This document shows, one piece after another, positions 1 through 13,192 of a stretch of 64,000 nucleotides of DNA (its first letter is position 1; every line of letters starts with the position of its first letter). The DNA lies in assembly GCA_036971715.1 (NCBI GenBank), contig JAVHJL010000009.1, positions 1,488,001 through 1,552,000 on the forward strand. The letters run 5' to 3'. The DNA comes from Arthrobotrys musiformis. Its lineage: Eukaryota; Ascomycota; Orbiliomycetes; Orbiliales; Orbiliaceae. The translations under genes were made by a program, and so were the position numbers. The notes under the pieces were generated by a model. It was not told the origin of the DNA, searched no databases, and saw only the letters and a program-made list of their open reading frames with translations.

Positions 1-1
1 G

Positions 2-2833
2 ACCACCCAAGAAGAAAGGCTAGCGATCGTCGTGGAGAACGAAACTAAGCGTATTAGAGACTTGAGCGCTAGCGCAATTAACAATGTCACAAAGGAGATT
101 AAATCCACTATTTTCCCCCAGTACCGCTGGGAAGAATTGTTGATGACGGCTCCAGTGATGATTGACTGTCTAGGCAGTCTTTTCACCGCTAGCTCGTCTC
201 CGGTTGCGTCTACCACCATGATCCCTTCGTTTGAGTATAAGGTAACGGAGTACGGGGAGCAATCGCTAAATAAGACAAGGTAAGGGATATCCTAGAAGCT
301 TTGAAGTGAAAATATACAGTTAGCTCACGTATAATATGACATAAACTTAGTCCGGAGAGTTTACGAGGAGCATTGGTGGAATGCAGCAACCTCGGTCGAT
401 ACGCCTTCGTCGAAGCAGAAAAGGGGATGGGACGTATCAGCACAATTTCTTCACGAATGGTCACTACAGTAAGTCTTGAATTTCTATTCTTTGACCAGAC
501 TCACTTCTCGATGAAGTTTTCTTCAGAGACTAATTACTTTACATTTATCTAGAATTTCCAGCAAGTGGTTGAGTGTCTGAACAGCCCACCGAACGCAAAA
601 AAATATCTCAGCTTGAGAGTGGACCTACTCAAGAAAGGAGCTGAAGACTGCCACGAGGCATCTTTACTCATTGACAAAAAGCTTGAAGAGTGGCTTATGT
701 ACGCCTGCAAATTGCACCTTTCCTGTGCCGATCAGAAGTCGGAGATAAGTGGGCTTGACATAAAAGCGCAAGAAATCAAGGAAAAGGCAGCGCAGGATAA
801 TATCTCCCTTATGAAAAACCAATCTGAGGAGTTTAAGAAGCATGCCCAGGGTGTTAGAGAGGGGTATAAGAAAGCCATGGATAGCTTCCCGACAGGGTAT
901 GTCCCAAATGAAATGTCTAACCGAAGCCATAATGTTAGATTGGGTGCTAATGTAGTCCCCTTCGGTTACTGCGGGTTAGATTCGAACTCTTACTTGGAGA
1001 CTTAGCATCTGGATATACCGACACTATGGGATCCGCCTTCAATGCGGCTGCGTCTGTCGGGGCCGGATACCTTCAAGCTGAGGGTGGGGCCGGTTTCGCG
1101 GGCTTCATAAGCGAGGGTAGTACGCAACGGCCATCGGGGCAGTTTAACGTGCCAGGACTTGCCCAACAGCTAGCCACACATACTCTTAGGGGTATTTCCC
1201 AATCGGCTATAAATTACGATCAAAGCAGCGTGGCGACCTTTGGCGGAAGCCCGGCAGGGAGCCTCATAAACTCTACTGGACAAAATGTCTCTGGGTTTGC
1301 AGACCGGGCATATGTCGTATTAAACACTGTTATGGTCTATCTCAATGGCATAAAGTCCATTGTTAACAATTCGGATGGGGGGATCGATTGGGAAAACGAT
1401 ACCGAGGAGAAGTACAGTTTACCGTTCTTTCATGGTTTACTCTTCTCAATCCAACAAGCATTTCAAGCGGCGGGTCCGGAACCGACAGGTGATGCAAGCA
1501 TAAAGTTGAATGGGGTTTTGAACACTGTCGTTCAGGTTAGTAGCTATCGTTCATACGTCATACAATATATGTCGCTAGCTGCAAAACGGCACAGACTAAC
1601 GATGCATTACTTTATAGGTAACCCAAGAAGTTATTGAGGCTGCTGCCAAATCAGAGAGACCCGATAAATCCGACCCTGCAGTAAAAAAATGGCAGGACGA
1701 TTTCAACACCCAGTATAATATTGCATATCAGCTGTATATTGAGGGGCGGAAACTCCCCGGACACCCTGCCAATACTGTAACAACTAGTTCCTTCCCCCGG
1801 AAGATCCCGTTTGATAATATATGTTCTCATGCGCATATGCTGATTTTATGTGGGTCATGTCTTTTAGGCACCAATGATGGGGGGGCTTCAAGAAGCCCGA
1901 AATAGTGGATTCGGGGGCGGGGAAAAGGGCGCAGGCCAAGCCATGGTAGATAACGCACGGTGCAAGGCTGATGCCGCAAATTCGGTTCTGAAACAGGCCA
2001 ACGAAACTCTTATGGAGTCGAACAAGTCGCTGGCCGAACAGAAAAAGGCGTTCGCTGGAATCAAAACCAATGTGGCAAAACTTCGTACTGGCGAAGTAAC
2101 TCTTTCTAATACTAAGGCCTTGCTCGTTGACTCAATCGCCTTGGTTGTCAAAATGAAAGCCCAGGTAGAGAAGCTCGTCAACTTCTTTTCCGCCCTCGCA
2201 ACTACATTGGATATCCTTGTGGTGGCGGTGGTGCAGCCTTTTATGGAGGACACCGGGGTGGCTACAGACAGTCATTATTCTCTCGACGACTTCACACGAA
2301 CATCCATTTTCCACGGATTATTGACAATGAGAGCCTACCTCAGCGTATATACGGATGTCGCCAAGATGTGGGTTCAGCTGTCCAACAAGCACATTACGCC
2401 AGGCCTTACCCTCGTGGAAGAAGTTGGCATGGCTTCATCCGGCTCAAATAGTGACATGGGATCCAAAATAAATAAGCTAGAAAGTTGGGCAAGCGGGGCG
2501 AGTGCAGGAATTGAAAGTCTAGCCAAATCGGTACGTAAGGCCTTCACTAATTGATTATGCCTACAACCCTTGGGAGTTCAGACTAACCACCATCATGCAT
2601 ATATGTAGGCACAACAAAAACTTGAAGCGGAAATGCATTTGCGCGTTCAAGAGATGGCCAAAACTATACAATTGTTGCTTCCATCGCCAGAAGAGGTGGA
2701 AGCGTTTGAAAACGCAAAAGCGGATGGTAGGGTTCCACCGATTACACTTGGCGTAAGTGCATGGATATACATTCGAGATTTACAGAAGCAATGTGATTAA
2801 CTGTGCATCTAGATGGTGACCGACGACCTCTGA
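2..2833 (+). CDS. Large helical protein of unknown function, 5' truncated by window edge
   Basis: The frame is open from base 2, so the gene starts outside the window. Exons read as 2-279, 351-468, 553-896, 980-1535, 1618-1776, 1868-2530, 2609-2752 and 2813-2833, with consistent phases and 760 codons in the window. Donors are mostly strong (GTAAGG, GTAAGT, GTATGT, GTACGT); the one at 1777 (GTAACA) is the weakest. The protein is mainly predicted helix: a Lys/Glu-rich coiled-coil-like stretch in exon 3, a Gly/Ala-rich hydrophobic stretch at the start of exon 4 (about 1026-1110), and a long helical exon 6 with a hydrophobic run around 2160-2240. Exons 4 and 6 each contain a YSL...FHGLL motif, which suggests an internal duplication. 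The last exon encodes six residues. I do not recognise a family. Layout and the first two intron phases resemble the gene at 50802-53218. A membrane-active role is only inference from the hydrophobic segments. Confidence 0.7.
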
Positions 2834-4255
2834 GCGATTGATTAGATATTGGAAACAGCGCGCGCGTATGTGATCTCGCGGGTACTCGATATGTCTAGAT
2901 GTGTGTACGCGATCTATTGTGCCTGAAACTTCTATATATATTTACCGATATATGTAGGATCAGTGTCAATATATCATAAAACCTAATCTAATTGATATGT
3001 GTACTCGCCGAATATGGATCTAAATCTATATTTAATTAATTCATATCATGATTTGCTTTAGTTTAAACCCGTGGCGAAAATATTCCTGAGGGTACATGTA
3101 TATATGTCAGTTATCAATAAATTTCGGAGGGTGTTACCTCGGGGGCAAAGTTTTCAAATTGCAATTGGGCGCTGTTAAATCTACAGAGGAGCCAAATGTG
3201 AGATTAATTATAAAGTTGACAGATTTGAAGCTTAGCTTGGTATATGGATACTAATACTAGATGGCATGGTGCATGAAGGTATGCTAATGCAACAAGGGCT
3301 TAAGCTTATCTCCGAAATGACACAGAGTGGTGTGTTGCTCACGTCCGAAGCTTCCGAAGTCCGGCTGGGTCGGTTCGTGCTGGACTAAGTGATAATTCCG
3401 CGCCCAGCCATTCATACGATTTCCCTCGGGAAGCCCAGGCGCTAGTTGAGGAACTCGGGCAGGGTCCAGGTTGATAGGCCGGTCACACCGACGTCATACC
3501 ATGGTTTTTGTAGCTGCGCCCGGCAAGCACACGTAAATTCTGTGCGCAGGTACGCACGCACACTGTAAAACCTCTTTCGGGACAGCGCTTCGGACTTGAG
3601 CTGCCGGATACTGATGGATCCGTGTTCTGGGATGGCATTAGTCAAGTGTCGTGTGATAAAATGGTGCTATCGCTGCTCTGTAATCCGTATCATTGCATTT
3701 TATGAGGGGACATTTATAAACCGCAGCTGTTGCACGACGGTAGAACAGACAAGCATATAATCCTAGGTATGATAGTTTCACGTTACCCCAAACTGCCCAG
3801 ATTGGACCTAAAAGCTCATCGATGAAGTATTTATAGAAAATAGATTGAATTCGAGAAGACGACTTATCTTTTTGCAACTACAATAAATTAAACTGTATTT
3901 CCGAATCGATCCATTCAAATCAACGCTTTCGTCACTTTGGGAGAAATTGTTGCATTCCGCATTTTTGAGGGTTGATTCCGGCGATACCTTCAACTATCGA
4001 TTAAACGAAAACAAAAATCTGAATCAAAAGAGGGAAAGGAGATAGAACGATAGAAAACTTGGAATCGAAGCTAGATAGGGACCTATATACAAACCCCCAA
4101 TTTTTTAAAGCGACCTTTTTTGAGTGCCCCTGGTTGCGAAACGCACGTTGCCATTATATCATACTACTGGTCTTTTGACGAAAGTCCATCGTATCTATAT
4201 AGAGATATCAAGGGATATTGAGTTTCAGTTGAGGCGAATTCAACGTTACAGGAAA
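2834..4255. other. Intergenic region, no gene seen
   Basis: AT-rich spacer of about 1.4 kb after the 3' end of the first gene. Short open frames near 3440-3990 on the minus strand lack splice context and recognisable composition, so I do not call them. The last part presumably carries the promoter and leader of the Sfk1-like gene. Confidence 0.5.
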
Positions 4256-5274
4256 ATGAGGCCTACTTCTGAGACGCCGGCCTCGAACTCGCCCCGAAGA
4301 TATATTTCGTGGTATTGGTTTCCGACAATAGGATCCGTCGTCTGGATCGGTAAGTTCATCCCACCTCCCGAAATAATTTCAAACACCGTTGGCTAATTGT
4401 TAACTCATATCATCATTAAAGGCACCTTGCTAGGCCTCCTAATAACGTGGACAGCAGACGGAAGTCCAATTTATGAATCCATGTCCTCAGGCCAAACAAT
4501 AGCCTACATTTCCGACATTGGCGCCGACTACCTCAAACCCCTCTTCATAACGGGAAGCTCCATAACATCCGTCTGTTTCGTGTTATCCCTCTTTGGAGCG
4601 AGATGGTTACGTCACCGCGGTAGGATACTACCGAATACTTCTATGACACAGCGGGTGTTCAGTGTTATATCCATCATCGGGGCGGTGGTTGGGAGTGTGG
4701 GATTGATATTACTGGCGATATTTGATACGAGGAGACATACTACTTTGCATCGCACGTTTTTGGCAGTATTCTGTGGTGGTGTTTTGGTCAGTGCTTTGGG
4801 TACTGTCTGTAAGTAGATCTCCATCCGTTGGACCTTCCCTTCGAAGGTTCTAGGAATACATATATCACGGGGGTGGATACTAATATGAAAATATAGTGGA
4901 ATACTGGCGCCTAGAGCGAAACCACCACAAGACCTCTCGTGCACTGACGATAAGCATGTGGACAAAACTCGTCTTTTTCGTCGTCGAATTCGCTTTGGCG
5001 ATTGCGTTCGGAATCCTCCTTCGGAATAAACAGAATAATGCAGGCGCAATTGTCGAATGGGGTATGTAAATTTCCTTATTACCTTCTATTAATCCCACCG
5101 TCTCGCGAATACCTTAACTAAAACTTAATTTCTTTCCTAAAAAAAATAGTTCTTGGCATCCTCTTCACTGGATACCTCCTCTCCTTCAACTTCGATCTTC
5201 TACCGGCAGCTAGATCCTACACCGGCCAATTCAAGGACGTGGAACTTACCCGTCCTGTTTCGTCTTACTACTAG
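4256..5274 (+). CDS. Sfk1/Frag1/DRAM-family membrane protein
   Basis: Four exons, 4256-4349, 4422-4808, 4897-5061 and 5150-5274, give a 256-residue protein. I chose the ATG at 4256 because the open frame extending upstream has no earlier ATG and the product then matches the compact family layout. About six hydrophobic membrane segments are visible: the first after the SWYWFPTIGSVVWIG segment, others around SSITSVCFVLSLFGA, VFSVISIIGAVVGSVGLIL, FLAVFCGGVLVSALGTV, KLVFFVVEFALAIAFGI and LGILFTGYLLSF. The aromatic SWYWFP start and a WT(A)DG-type loop are typical of this family. In yeast, Sfk1 is a plasma membrane protein linked to the phosphatidylinositol 4-kinase Stt4 and to lipid asymmetry; DRAM relatives act in lysosomes and autophagy. 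Which role applies cannot be decided here. All introns have GTAAGT or GTATGT donors. Confidence 0.85.
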
Positions 5275-5840
5275 TTTCTTTTTCTTTCTCTGTATCTCAT
5301 CATGTTACTTGAAGCAGGGCACATATGATCCTGTAGGCAAAAGATCTAGCCTGTTTTTCCTTTGTTTTCAGCCGCATTACCTGGCGTTTCATTGAGTTAT
5401 ATTTGTTTAACACCTGCAATATTAGTCTAGAGCCTTTGTTTCAGTATATATCCGTTGGCGGGGTTTTATGGTCGCAATCTATTATGATATGATGTCATCA
5501 TTTTGCTCTATTCGATCACGGTTGTACTCCGCTGCAAAGAAATCCGCTGGTACGATGCGATATAATAACGGATCAATTCTGTTTACAAACGCCCAAAGAA
5601 TGCATCATGCCGATAAACCCTACTGCTATCGATCTGTCAACCAACCGTAACCTAGATGCAATGCAAAAATTGAGATAAAAACTTTGCTACAACATGTTGG
5701 CAAGTTAATGCACATGCATCAAACCTTAACTCCCAACTCATGATCTTCGTATTGTAAAAAGACAAGGTTCATGCTTCTGTACTGCGGCGTGTAACGAGAG
5801 AGCCACATGCAGAGGCTCTAGCTTCAAGTTCTATCCTCTA
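5275..5840. other. Convergent 3' intergenic region
   Basis: This spacer of about 570 bases lies between the 3' ends of the Sfk1-like gene and the cotransporter gene. It presumably holds both 3' UTRs. I see no further gene. Confidence 0.5.
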
Positions 5841-8800
5841 CTACAAAGCCATCGTAACCGTCATTGAATTGCTGTGAATCAACAAAACGGGCGGCAGGTT
5901 CTCACAAAGCACCTATTCAACAAACCCAATCATTAGCAAAGTCCACTCCTTGGAGTCGATACGACACTAAACAAGGGTGGGTAAAACTCACATCTAATCC
6001 GGAGATATACTCTACACACGCCTCCTCGCTTTTATAAGTCCCCTCCAACGGACTAGGTAACGTGGTAAACACCACCGCCGTGTCCTGGCTATACTTCCCT
6101 ATCAACTCATTTAACACCAAGTACTGCGCCAAACTCGGTAGATCATTGAAACTAAGCGGTACGTCCTGTCCACCGGGATATCCACTCGCCCGTCTGTTTC
6201 CAGCGCTCTGGCTCGGTGGTTCTTGATCCGCAAACATGATCGTTGGTCCGCTGTCTTCGTGTTCTGCAACTTGGGCGTGTGGAATCTTTTGAGAGGTGAA
6301 GGCGGAGGAACTCATTGTGCGCTGTGTTAGGCCCGGACGTTTGGATGGGGGGATAGCAGACGCGGGGGCCAGTTTATCAATAGCAGTGGTAGAAGCGGAG
6401 CTAGGGCCAGCAGCTACGGCGGAGGAGGACGACGAAGTATCTGGAGGGTCAAAAGACGGTTGTAGTGGTTTCCTATTGGGAGTTCGAGTCCCGGATGGGC
6501 CCGCTCTCGATGGTGTTGGCAGTAACCCCTCTGACTTTCGTCCCGTCGACCTCCTCTTCGCATCGAACCGGGCGATCTCCTCAGCGCTGAGTAAGATGCC
6601 GCCGCCTATACTGACCCTTCGCGATATGGGATCAGATCGTTCGAATTTATTCGGCCGTCTCCCTGTCGCTGTCCTGCGAATTCCCTGTGCCTCTATTTCA
6701 TCGTCGTCGTCATCGAAATCCTCAACATCGTTCAAACTAGCTGCGGACTCAGTACTTGACGAACTGTCCGACTCCACATCCGAAGACTCGCTTTCTGATT
6801 CTGTTTCGGAGAGCACATGAGGCTGTAGCGAATGGGTCGTCATATTCATCGTGCCCAATGAGACACCAAGCCCTTGCAGTCTTGTCATCGATCTCCCTCT
6901 CTTTCGTCCCTTAACAAACTTCTTAACTCCGTCGAGGAATTTCTGCCTTCTAGTACCGGGGACTACTGCCCCCTGTTGCATGAAAGTCCCAGAGGGCCAC
7001 TGCTCAGACCTTAATAAATCTGCGACTTGCGAGTTCACGGCTTCGGTTTCTAGATATTGAGCCTCCCTCCTTCGACGTTGGAGTTCCAGCCACCAGTCTT
7101 GCCCTCCGATAACCTCTTCAACCCTATCGTTCTTTTCTTTCTTGCCGTTCACAATCGTTTCGTATGTTTTCAAATCACCTTTGGCAAGCCAGCACACCAC
7201 AACCTCTGCTTTAATCCGTAAATTATCTAGCAGCGATTTGACCCGCCCCGCCTCCTCCTCCACATCGCTCTCGTACTCAACGAAGACAATAACCCGGATC
7301 GTGTATACCTTTTTCCAAGCCGGTACGGTATGTAGTATACATCCGAGCTGCAAGATTAATGTATAGGTGTCGAAATTCGACGTAAGGACACCGGCCGAAG
7401 CCCCGCCTTCGGTCGGAATCTGGGCAGACATCTGAATGGGCCAGAGATCAATGTACTTCTTTTTCGGTTTCTCGCCAGCCTTGGGAATTTGTAGGTGCTT
7501 GAATCCCTTGGCGAGTGCAACGTTGATCTGAAGTGACATGAGCATGTCTTCCAGCATGTTGACCCAGGATGTTACGGAGATAGCCTGCTCAATTCTGCAG
7601 GTGTCGGTGGGAAGCTGCCCGCGAGTTTCGTTTGTGTCATCCACGTCGTCCTTCGTCGCGGTATCGGGAGCCGAGATCTCAATCAATGGTCGTCGTTTCT
7701 GGTATTCGTCAAGATTGTACATGCCCATAATGGCAATATTGGGCCTCATACCCCCGAGCCCGGCACTCTGAAATCGCTCAAAGTTAATATCCACATTGAT
7801 ATAAAGTTATTGAACAATGAGAACATACCAATACGATGTTCCGCATACCCCACTCGATAGTGGGGCTAATAGCAATCTGCACGAAAGCCTTACACTTCCC
7901 GAAGTCGATGTATTTCATCCATGCTTGCTGTTGCTTTTTAGCTTCAGGGAACGATTCTCTGAAGTCCGGCGTGACGATGACATGGGCTAGAATATACAGC
8001 CCGCCTTTCTTCAACGCTAATACTTCGTCAGCCCCTAGAATATCTCATAGACAACGACAACCCTCAACACTTACAGTTACAAAACTGAATCAGCTTGTAA
8101 GACCTCCTGGGGTCGTTGACGAACAATAGCAATTGCGGCCTCCAGAACTTGATATGATTCTCCTGCTTCAACCGCAGCAAATATTTTCTGACTTGGTGAT
8201 AGATCAAGCTTTGGCTGACATCTCCCCAAGCCTTTGGCGGCGAGGTATAGTGAATCAACAAGAACAGGAATAACAGCAGGAGAACACATGCACTAGCGTA
8301 TATCCCATCAACGAAGAACATTGTGATTCCACTGATAACTGCCCCAATCGCTGCGGTCCACCACCGGAAGTAATTGAAGCTAGGTCGAAAATTAGGAGCG
8401 GCACTGATTTTCAGCAGGAAACAAGCGAGGTTGATAGCTAAAAAGGTCAGGAGGTATGTCATCGTTACGAACGAAGCGATTTGGTTGATATTCGCAAGAA
8501 GTGTGAGCTGCGCTATAAGAAACGTAAAGATAATGGCGACGATAGGTTCATCGCTAGCAGCGGTACCTTGGGCAAATACACCGAACCCCGGGATAAGATT
8601 ATCTCTAGCAAGTGCCTGTAGGAGCTTTGCGCTACCCACAACGCCTAGCAAAGCAGAGAAGAACGACGTAGCGAACTCCCCTGCGAAAATGAGAATGGCA
8701 GAGACATTTACGTCCTGGATTATGTTAAGGTTCGTGTAAAGTGCGGTGCGTTTGATGCTTGCTCCCATGGCGAAGATGACGAACGTGTAGGTGACAAAGG

Positions 8801-10056
8801 TAACAAGAAGGCCGTGGAGTGTACCCTTAGGAATTGACTTGTTGGGTTTCCGAAGATCTCCACTCATTGATGCACCACTACAAATGACAATTATTAGCTG
8901 TTTCACGTTATTAGTTGAGGATGAGAGGGGCTTACGCAAAGATTCCCCCGGTTGCGGGGAACAAAATCCCGAATAGACTCTGAAAGGTTTCCTTCTGATG
9001 TGACTCGCTGCCAGCCGCCCCTCTCGTAAAGTGCGGAAGCAGATTCTCTTTGAAGGTATTCCACGAGAGGCCGGTGTATGATAGTCCGTGGTCACCATAC
9101 ATCGGCTTCATGAAGAGAGTGGATATCGGAATAGAATACGTCGCGGCAAGGAGAATGACCAGCAGAAGGTTGGAAGCCTTGGCAAAGATGCTCGATCCGA
9201 GAAGGCATATGGTAGTGCAGAGGATAAGAATACCTGAAGTAATTGTCAGATATGGGAACTTCCAGAAGCTAGATATTGGAAGGGCCTATACCTGTAGCAT
9301 AAAGATATCTCCAACCCTGTGGCCTCCGTTAGTTCGTCTAATTCTTCAATATAGTTTAAAGCGAGGGTATCTCACGAATGAATCCGGCAGAGTTCCGGTC
9401 CCATCCTCAGCTCGTATACCGTAATTGTTCATAATGCAGTCCACCAAACCGACGGCATTCATGCCAGTGTTCAGTACGTATCCCAGGTAAAACACAATAC
9501 CAATACTACCGCCGAACTCCGGCCCCAAACTCCGAGATATCAAGTAGTATGCGCCGCCACCGCGAACCGTCCCATTCGTAGAAATCGCTGAAATCGATAA
9601 AGTCGTAACGAGATTTATGAGGTAGCTTGCGCCCAACATTCCTATGTCACACCTCCGAGTCAGCGCCTCGCCCTCCAAACCGCCTGACGGCATCATTTGA
9701 TATTTGTAAACCATACCCATCATGCCTAACACCCCACTTTGCCCTAGAATGAACCCAAATCTCAAGAACATAAGAATTGAAAGCACATTCAACGTAGTCG
9801 GAACAAACACTCCATTGAACGTTCCGAGCTTATTCGATTTTGTCTTCAACTTAGCCCTCATCTCCTCGACATTCGTAAGGCTCTTAGCCATCGGTGGTAG
9901 ATGGCTGATAGCATCGTCACTCTTCCGACGTCGTGAAAATAACCCCCCAAAAAAGGTATTCTGCTGATCGGGCGGTCCCGATACCGAACCGCGACGAGTG
10001 AGAACTTCGGTAGCATCGCCGAGAAGCTGGGAGACATAACGCCCGGCGGCTGCCAT
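5841..10056 (-). CDS. VHC1: Vacuolar cation-chloride cotransporter (Vhc1-like, SLC12 family)
   Basis: Eight exons on the minus strand: 10056-9717, 9641-9376, 9316-9292, 9233-8936, 8877-8075, 8016-7829, 7767-5992 and 5912-5841; 1255 residues. The N-terminal half is an SLC12 amino-acid-permease fold, with signature stretches NGVFVPTTLNVLSI, SISAISTNGTVRGGGAYYLI, GIFAGASMSGDL and PKGTLHGLL. The C-terminal half is the cytosolic SLC12 domain (GGMRPNIAIMGMYN) with a long disordered, Ser/Asp-rich insertion (about 6900-6300). The very end, encoded by the last 24-codon exon, carries VLCENLPPVLLIHSNS, the classic C-terminus of this family. In yeast, Vhc1 moves K+ and Cl- across the vacuolar membrane. 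Exon 3 is only 25 nt and encodes GWRYLYAT. The retained-frame intron at 9642-9716 is a multiple of three and can be mistaken for coding sequence. Confidence 0.95.
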
Positions 10057-10825
10057 ATCAAATACCGTCCTTAAGACGATAAAGAAACGGGAAAACTGGT
10101 AATGTTGTGAGGTTATCGGAGTCCAAATTCCATTGTCGACAGCTCGGCGCAGCGGTATCGAAAGTTAGCCGCTCGATTGGTGCCGAACAACGTCATCGAT
10201 GGAAGAAAAGGTTCGCAGGAAAAGCTTGGTGTTTCCCCAAATTCGGTTTATAAAGCGCCAACACGCGTGAAGGCAAACTCGTACGTAATGTGAATTCCTT
10301 GTGCACCGTAAACGTTGAGCTCATGTGATCGTAGAATAGTGAGTCGCGATCACATCGAAAAGACAGAAAATCAGGGGGAATGCGCGGATGCGTCTCTCCA
10401 ATTGATACATTTCACCAGCAAAGACAATTAAGTTCCTCTCACGCAGCTTCAGGTGTCGTCATTATGCAATTGCCTGCAGCTGCGGGAGACCAACCGAGCG
10501 CAGCTTCTGATTGGCTGTCCATATTGCAACAAAATAAACACATTCTTGAACTTGCTAGAACGCCTAAACGTTGTAAACCGAAGGGCTGAAGAATCCTGAA
10601 TCGATAAAGGATGGAAATATTAACCGAAGTCTTTTAAAATAAAAAACAAACAATGACAAGGCTAAACTATTTCCCCAAATGCCAACTCTCCTATGCTAAC
10701 AACTAAGACTAAGATTGGTTTGACTAAACATGCATGTAGGATATAGATATCTTTGGTGACAAAGCTAGTGAAGAGTGCGTGAACACTAGAGGTGCGATCG
10801 ATCTACTATGAAATTGAGTGTCCTA
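10057..10825. other. Promoter side of the cotransporter gene, no further gene seen
   Basis: Spacer between the start of the cotransporter gene (transcribed leftward) and the 3' end of the next minus-strand gene. A 69-codon open frame at 10380-10589 has no supporting feature. The TATA-like and pyrimidine tracts around 10100-10330 are compatible with a promoter, but no specific site is identified. Confidence 0.4.
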
Positions 10826-11671
10826 CTACGCTGTCTCCTTTTCCTTCCCCTTTCCCTTTCCGTCCTTTAACCGCATCTTTTCTGCCTCCCTATTTCTAGC
10901 CCTTTTCTTAATTCCTTTCTGCAGCATTTCTTTTTGGCCAAGATATTTTCGAGGTTTCGAGGGGCCTGCTTCTGAATCTGTAGTCAACTTGTCTTAGTAA
11001 TTTCGTTTCTTTCGGGGTCTATATATATCGGCGCTTTACAAACCTTGAGCTCCAAGTTCTGTCATTATTTTAGACTGCGGTGGGCTATGGGATTTTGGAG
11101 GGAGTTTCGAGTTCGCCGGAGGTGTAACTAGATCGTCTTTCCACATCATTTGCGGTTGCTCTAGCAGCAGAATATCAGGGTCGTGTATTTCGAAACTCTG
11201 GCTTAGTACATCGTCTCCGTAGACTTTAGATGTGTCAGCTAACTCTATTGTTTATGCATAAAGTAATGTCGATATATACCTCGAGGCTATATATATCTCA
11301 ACGAAAACACAAATATAGCTAATCTGCGTGCATATCACGTCCGTATACACATATCCATAAAATAGAAGATCAGAGGAGAATATCTTACCTTCTAAGAGTC
11401 CCTCAGTAGATGAAAGCATCTGCATTTGCGGCGTAACGGTCCTTTCCAAGTCGGTACCAATGGCACTTTCATAATAATAGTCGATACTACTCTTTGCCCT
11501 ATATTTCGAAACAGTTTCTTCCAGTAATTTCCCACCCTCTTCCCATGACATGTCATAAAACGACGGATCTATCTTCATAATTTTTAGATCGGTATTGTCA
11601 AGTCCATAAAGGCTCATCAGAACATCAGATGGCCGACTTTCATTAGCCCTACTCGACTTTGTGGTACTCAT
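10826..11671 (-). CDS. Hypothetical protein with Lys/Arg-rich C-terminus
   Basis: Three exons, 11671-11389, 11244-11044 and 10977-10826, encode 211 residues. The phases agree (1 and 1). Intron 1 uses GTAAGA. Intron 2 uses GTTTGT with a near-perfect branch point (ATTACTAAG) before CTACAG. The first exon is acidic and mixed (MSLYGLDNTDLKIMKIDPSFYD). The C-terminal quarter is strongly basic, ending in repeated KGKGKEKET-type sequence that could act as a nuclear localisation or nucleic-acid-binding tail. No domain is recognised. It might be a nuclear or chromatin-associated protein, but this rests only on charge. Confidence 0.6.
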
Positions 11672-13192
11672 CTTTGAAATTAGTTGATCCTTCCCTTGTG
11701 TCCCATTTTAAATTTTTAAATTTGGTCCCGGTATATATTTTGGAGGTTTAAGGCTCGGACCGGCGTGGACGTAGTGAACCATTGTCAATCGATTTAACAC
11801 CTTTTAACGACGTATTTTTTAACTCGTTTTCAAACATCGACAGTAATACCAAATAGTGATGGTCCGGACCTGTTAATCTTTTGGACTGTGGTTAGATATT
11901 TTCGGAGCCCTGTTCTAAATATGCCTATTTAAATGGGAGACTGTTTGTCTCGGACCTTTCTGAGGAGAACTATTAGCAAAAGCCAAAAAGGGAGTCGCAT
12001 CTGCAAATCGTGGAATTTTGAGCTAAATATTACTCGTAATTGGCCAAGAGGCCAACAGCGTCCCAGACTCTAGAGCTAGACCTTAGACCTCGTTCATGAA
12101 TTTTCAAAATTCACACGCTTTCAATCTAATAGTAAGGTCTGAATGCCTAGAGCTTTAGAAGCCAGAAGTGTGGGAGAACCTACTTTATCAAACTAGATTT
12201 ATGATTGAACTTCGCGCAGCATCGATAAGTTTCTTTGATTCAATGTATTCATAAATAGTAAGTGTTTATAGCGCTATAGTCTGTGGCTTCATGCGGCTAG
12301 TTGTCGAGAGGAGAGGGGAGGGAAAAGATAGAGACCGGCCAGGTAGGGTTCGAACGTTCAACCCACCAATATCTATAAAGCAAGACCAAACCAATCTGCT
12401 CAATTCAACGGATCGATCGTGAACTAGGGTAGACGTTAGACGAAATAGTAGCGATCGCCAGGTCGTATTGGCATAGATCTCTAAAACACTAGAAATAGAA
12501 CCCTAAAATATGACCCCGGCCATATATGCATATATACTCAGTATGTACGTGTGTAACGACCGTATGTATAATACTCATCGTTACCTAGGTAATTACCATT
12601 ACACAAATAAAGGAAAGGGTCAGAACACCCGGATTTTGAGAATCCAATGTATTTTCGAGATATTGGGAAAACTTAACCCTTGAACTGCGCCGTGATATTA
12701 TGTAATATAGTCTAGTCGTGACATGGCGAAATCAATCGTGACCCTAATAATGCGTCGACGTCAAGTTATACATTATGAGCTACGCTCATAAATGTCGAGT
12801 GATACATCCATGCCAATTAACATCATCATCTTTTACGTTATTTTCATTAATTCAGAACGGCACCCACGGTTATCTCATCCGATATCCCTAAAACTAGCGG
12901 GGGTCGGGATTACACGTAGTCATTTTTGTTCCAAACCCAGGTGCATCATGATAGCAACGTTACCTCTTCTATTCATTTAACATTGAAGCTAGATCTATGG
13001 AAATCCCTCGATTTTTAGGAGTCTATAGTTGGAAAAATGACCTAGTTGGAATTAATATTCCTGACAAATTGATCAGGATATGCCCCCCACTTGCCTTTCC
13101 AAACTCTAATCGCATCCCAAGGACTCGATTAATCAATACCGCGAGACCAATTAACTGATCAATCCCATACAATTAATATTTAGAGCAACAGT
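11672..13192. other. AT-rich intergenic region, no gene seen
   Basis: About 1.5 kb of AT-rich sequence with no coding signal I trust. It contains one of the dispersed TACCTAGGTA-type motifs (near 12582-12596) and a small hairpin around GGTAGGGTTCGAACGTTCAACCCACC (about 12343-12368). The hairpin resembles a tRNA T-arm but does not fold as a tRNA. Confidence 0.5.

Noticed and set aside
6296..6820. 174-codon plus-strand frame
   Set aside because: Antisense shadow of the Ser/Asp-rich insertion in the cotransporter gene.
12343..12368. GGTTCGAA-containing hairpin resembling a tRNA T-arm
   Set aside because: The TTCGAAC loop is not flanked by a 5-bp stem in the right register, and no A-box or acceptor stem is found at tRNA spacing on either strand.
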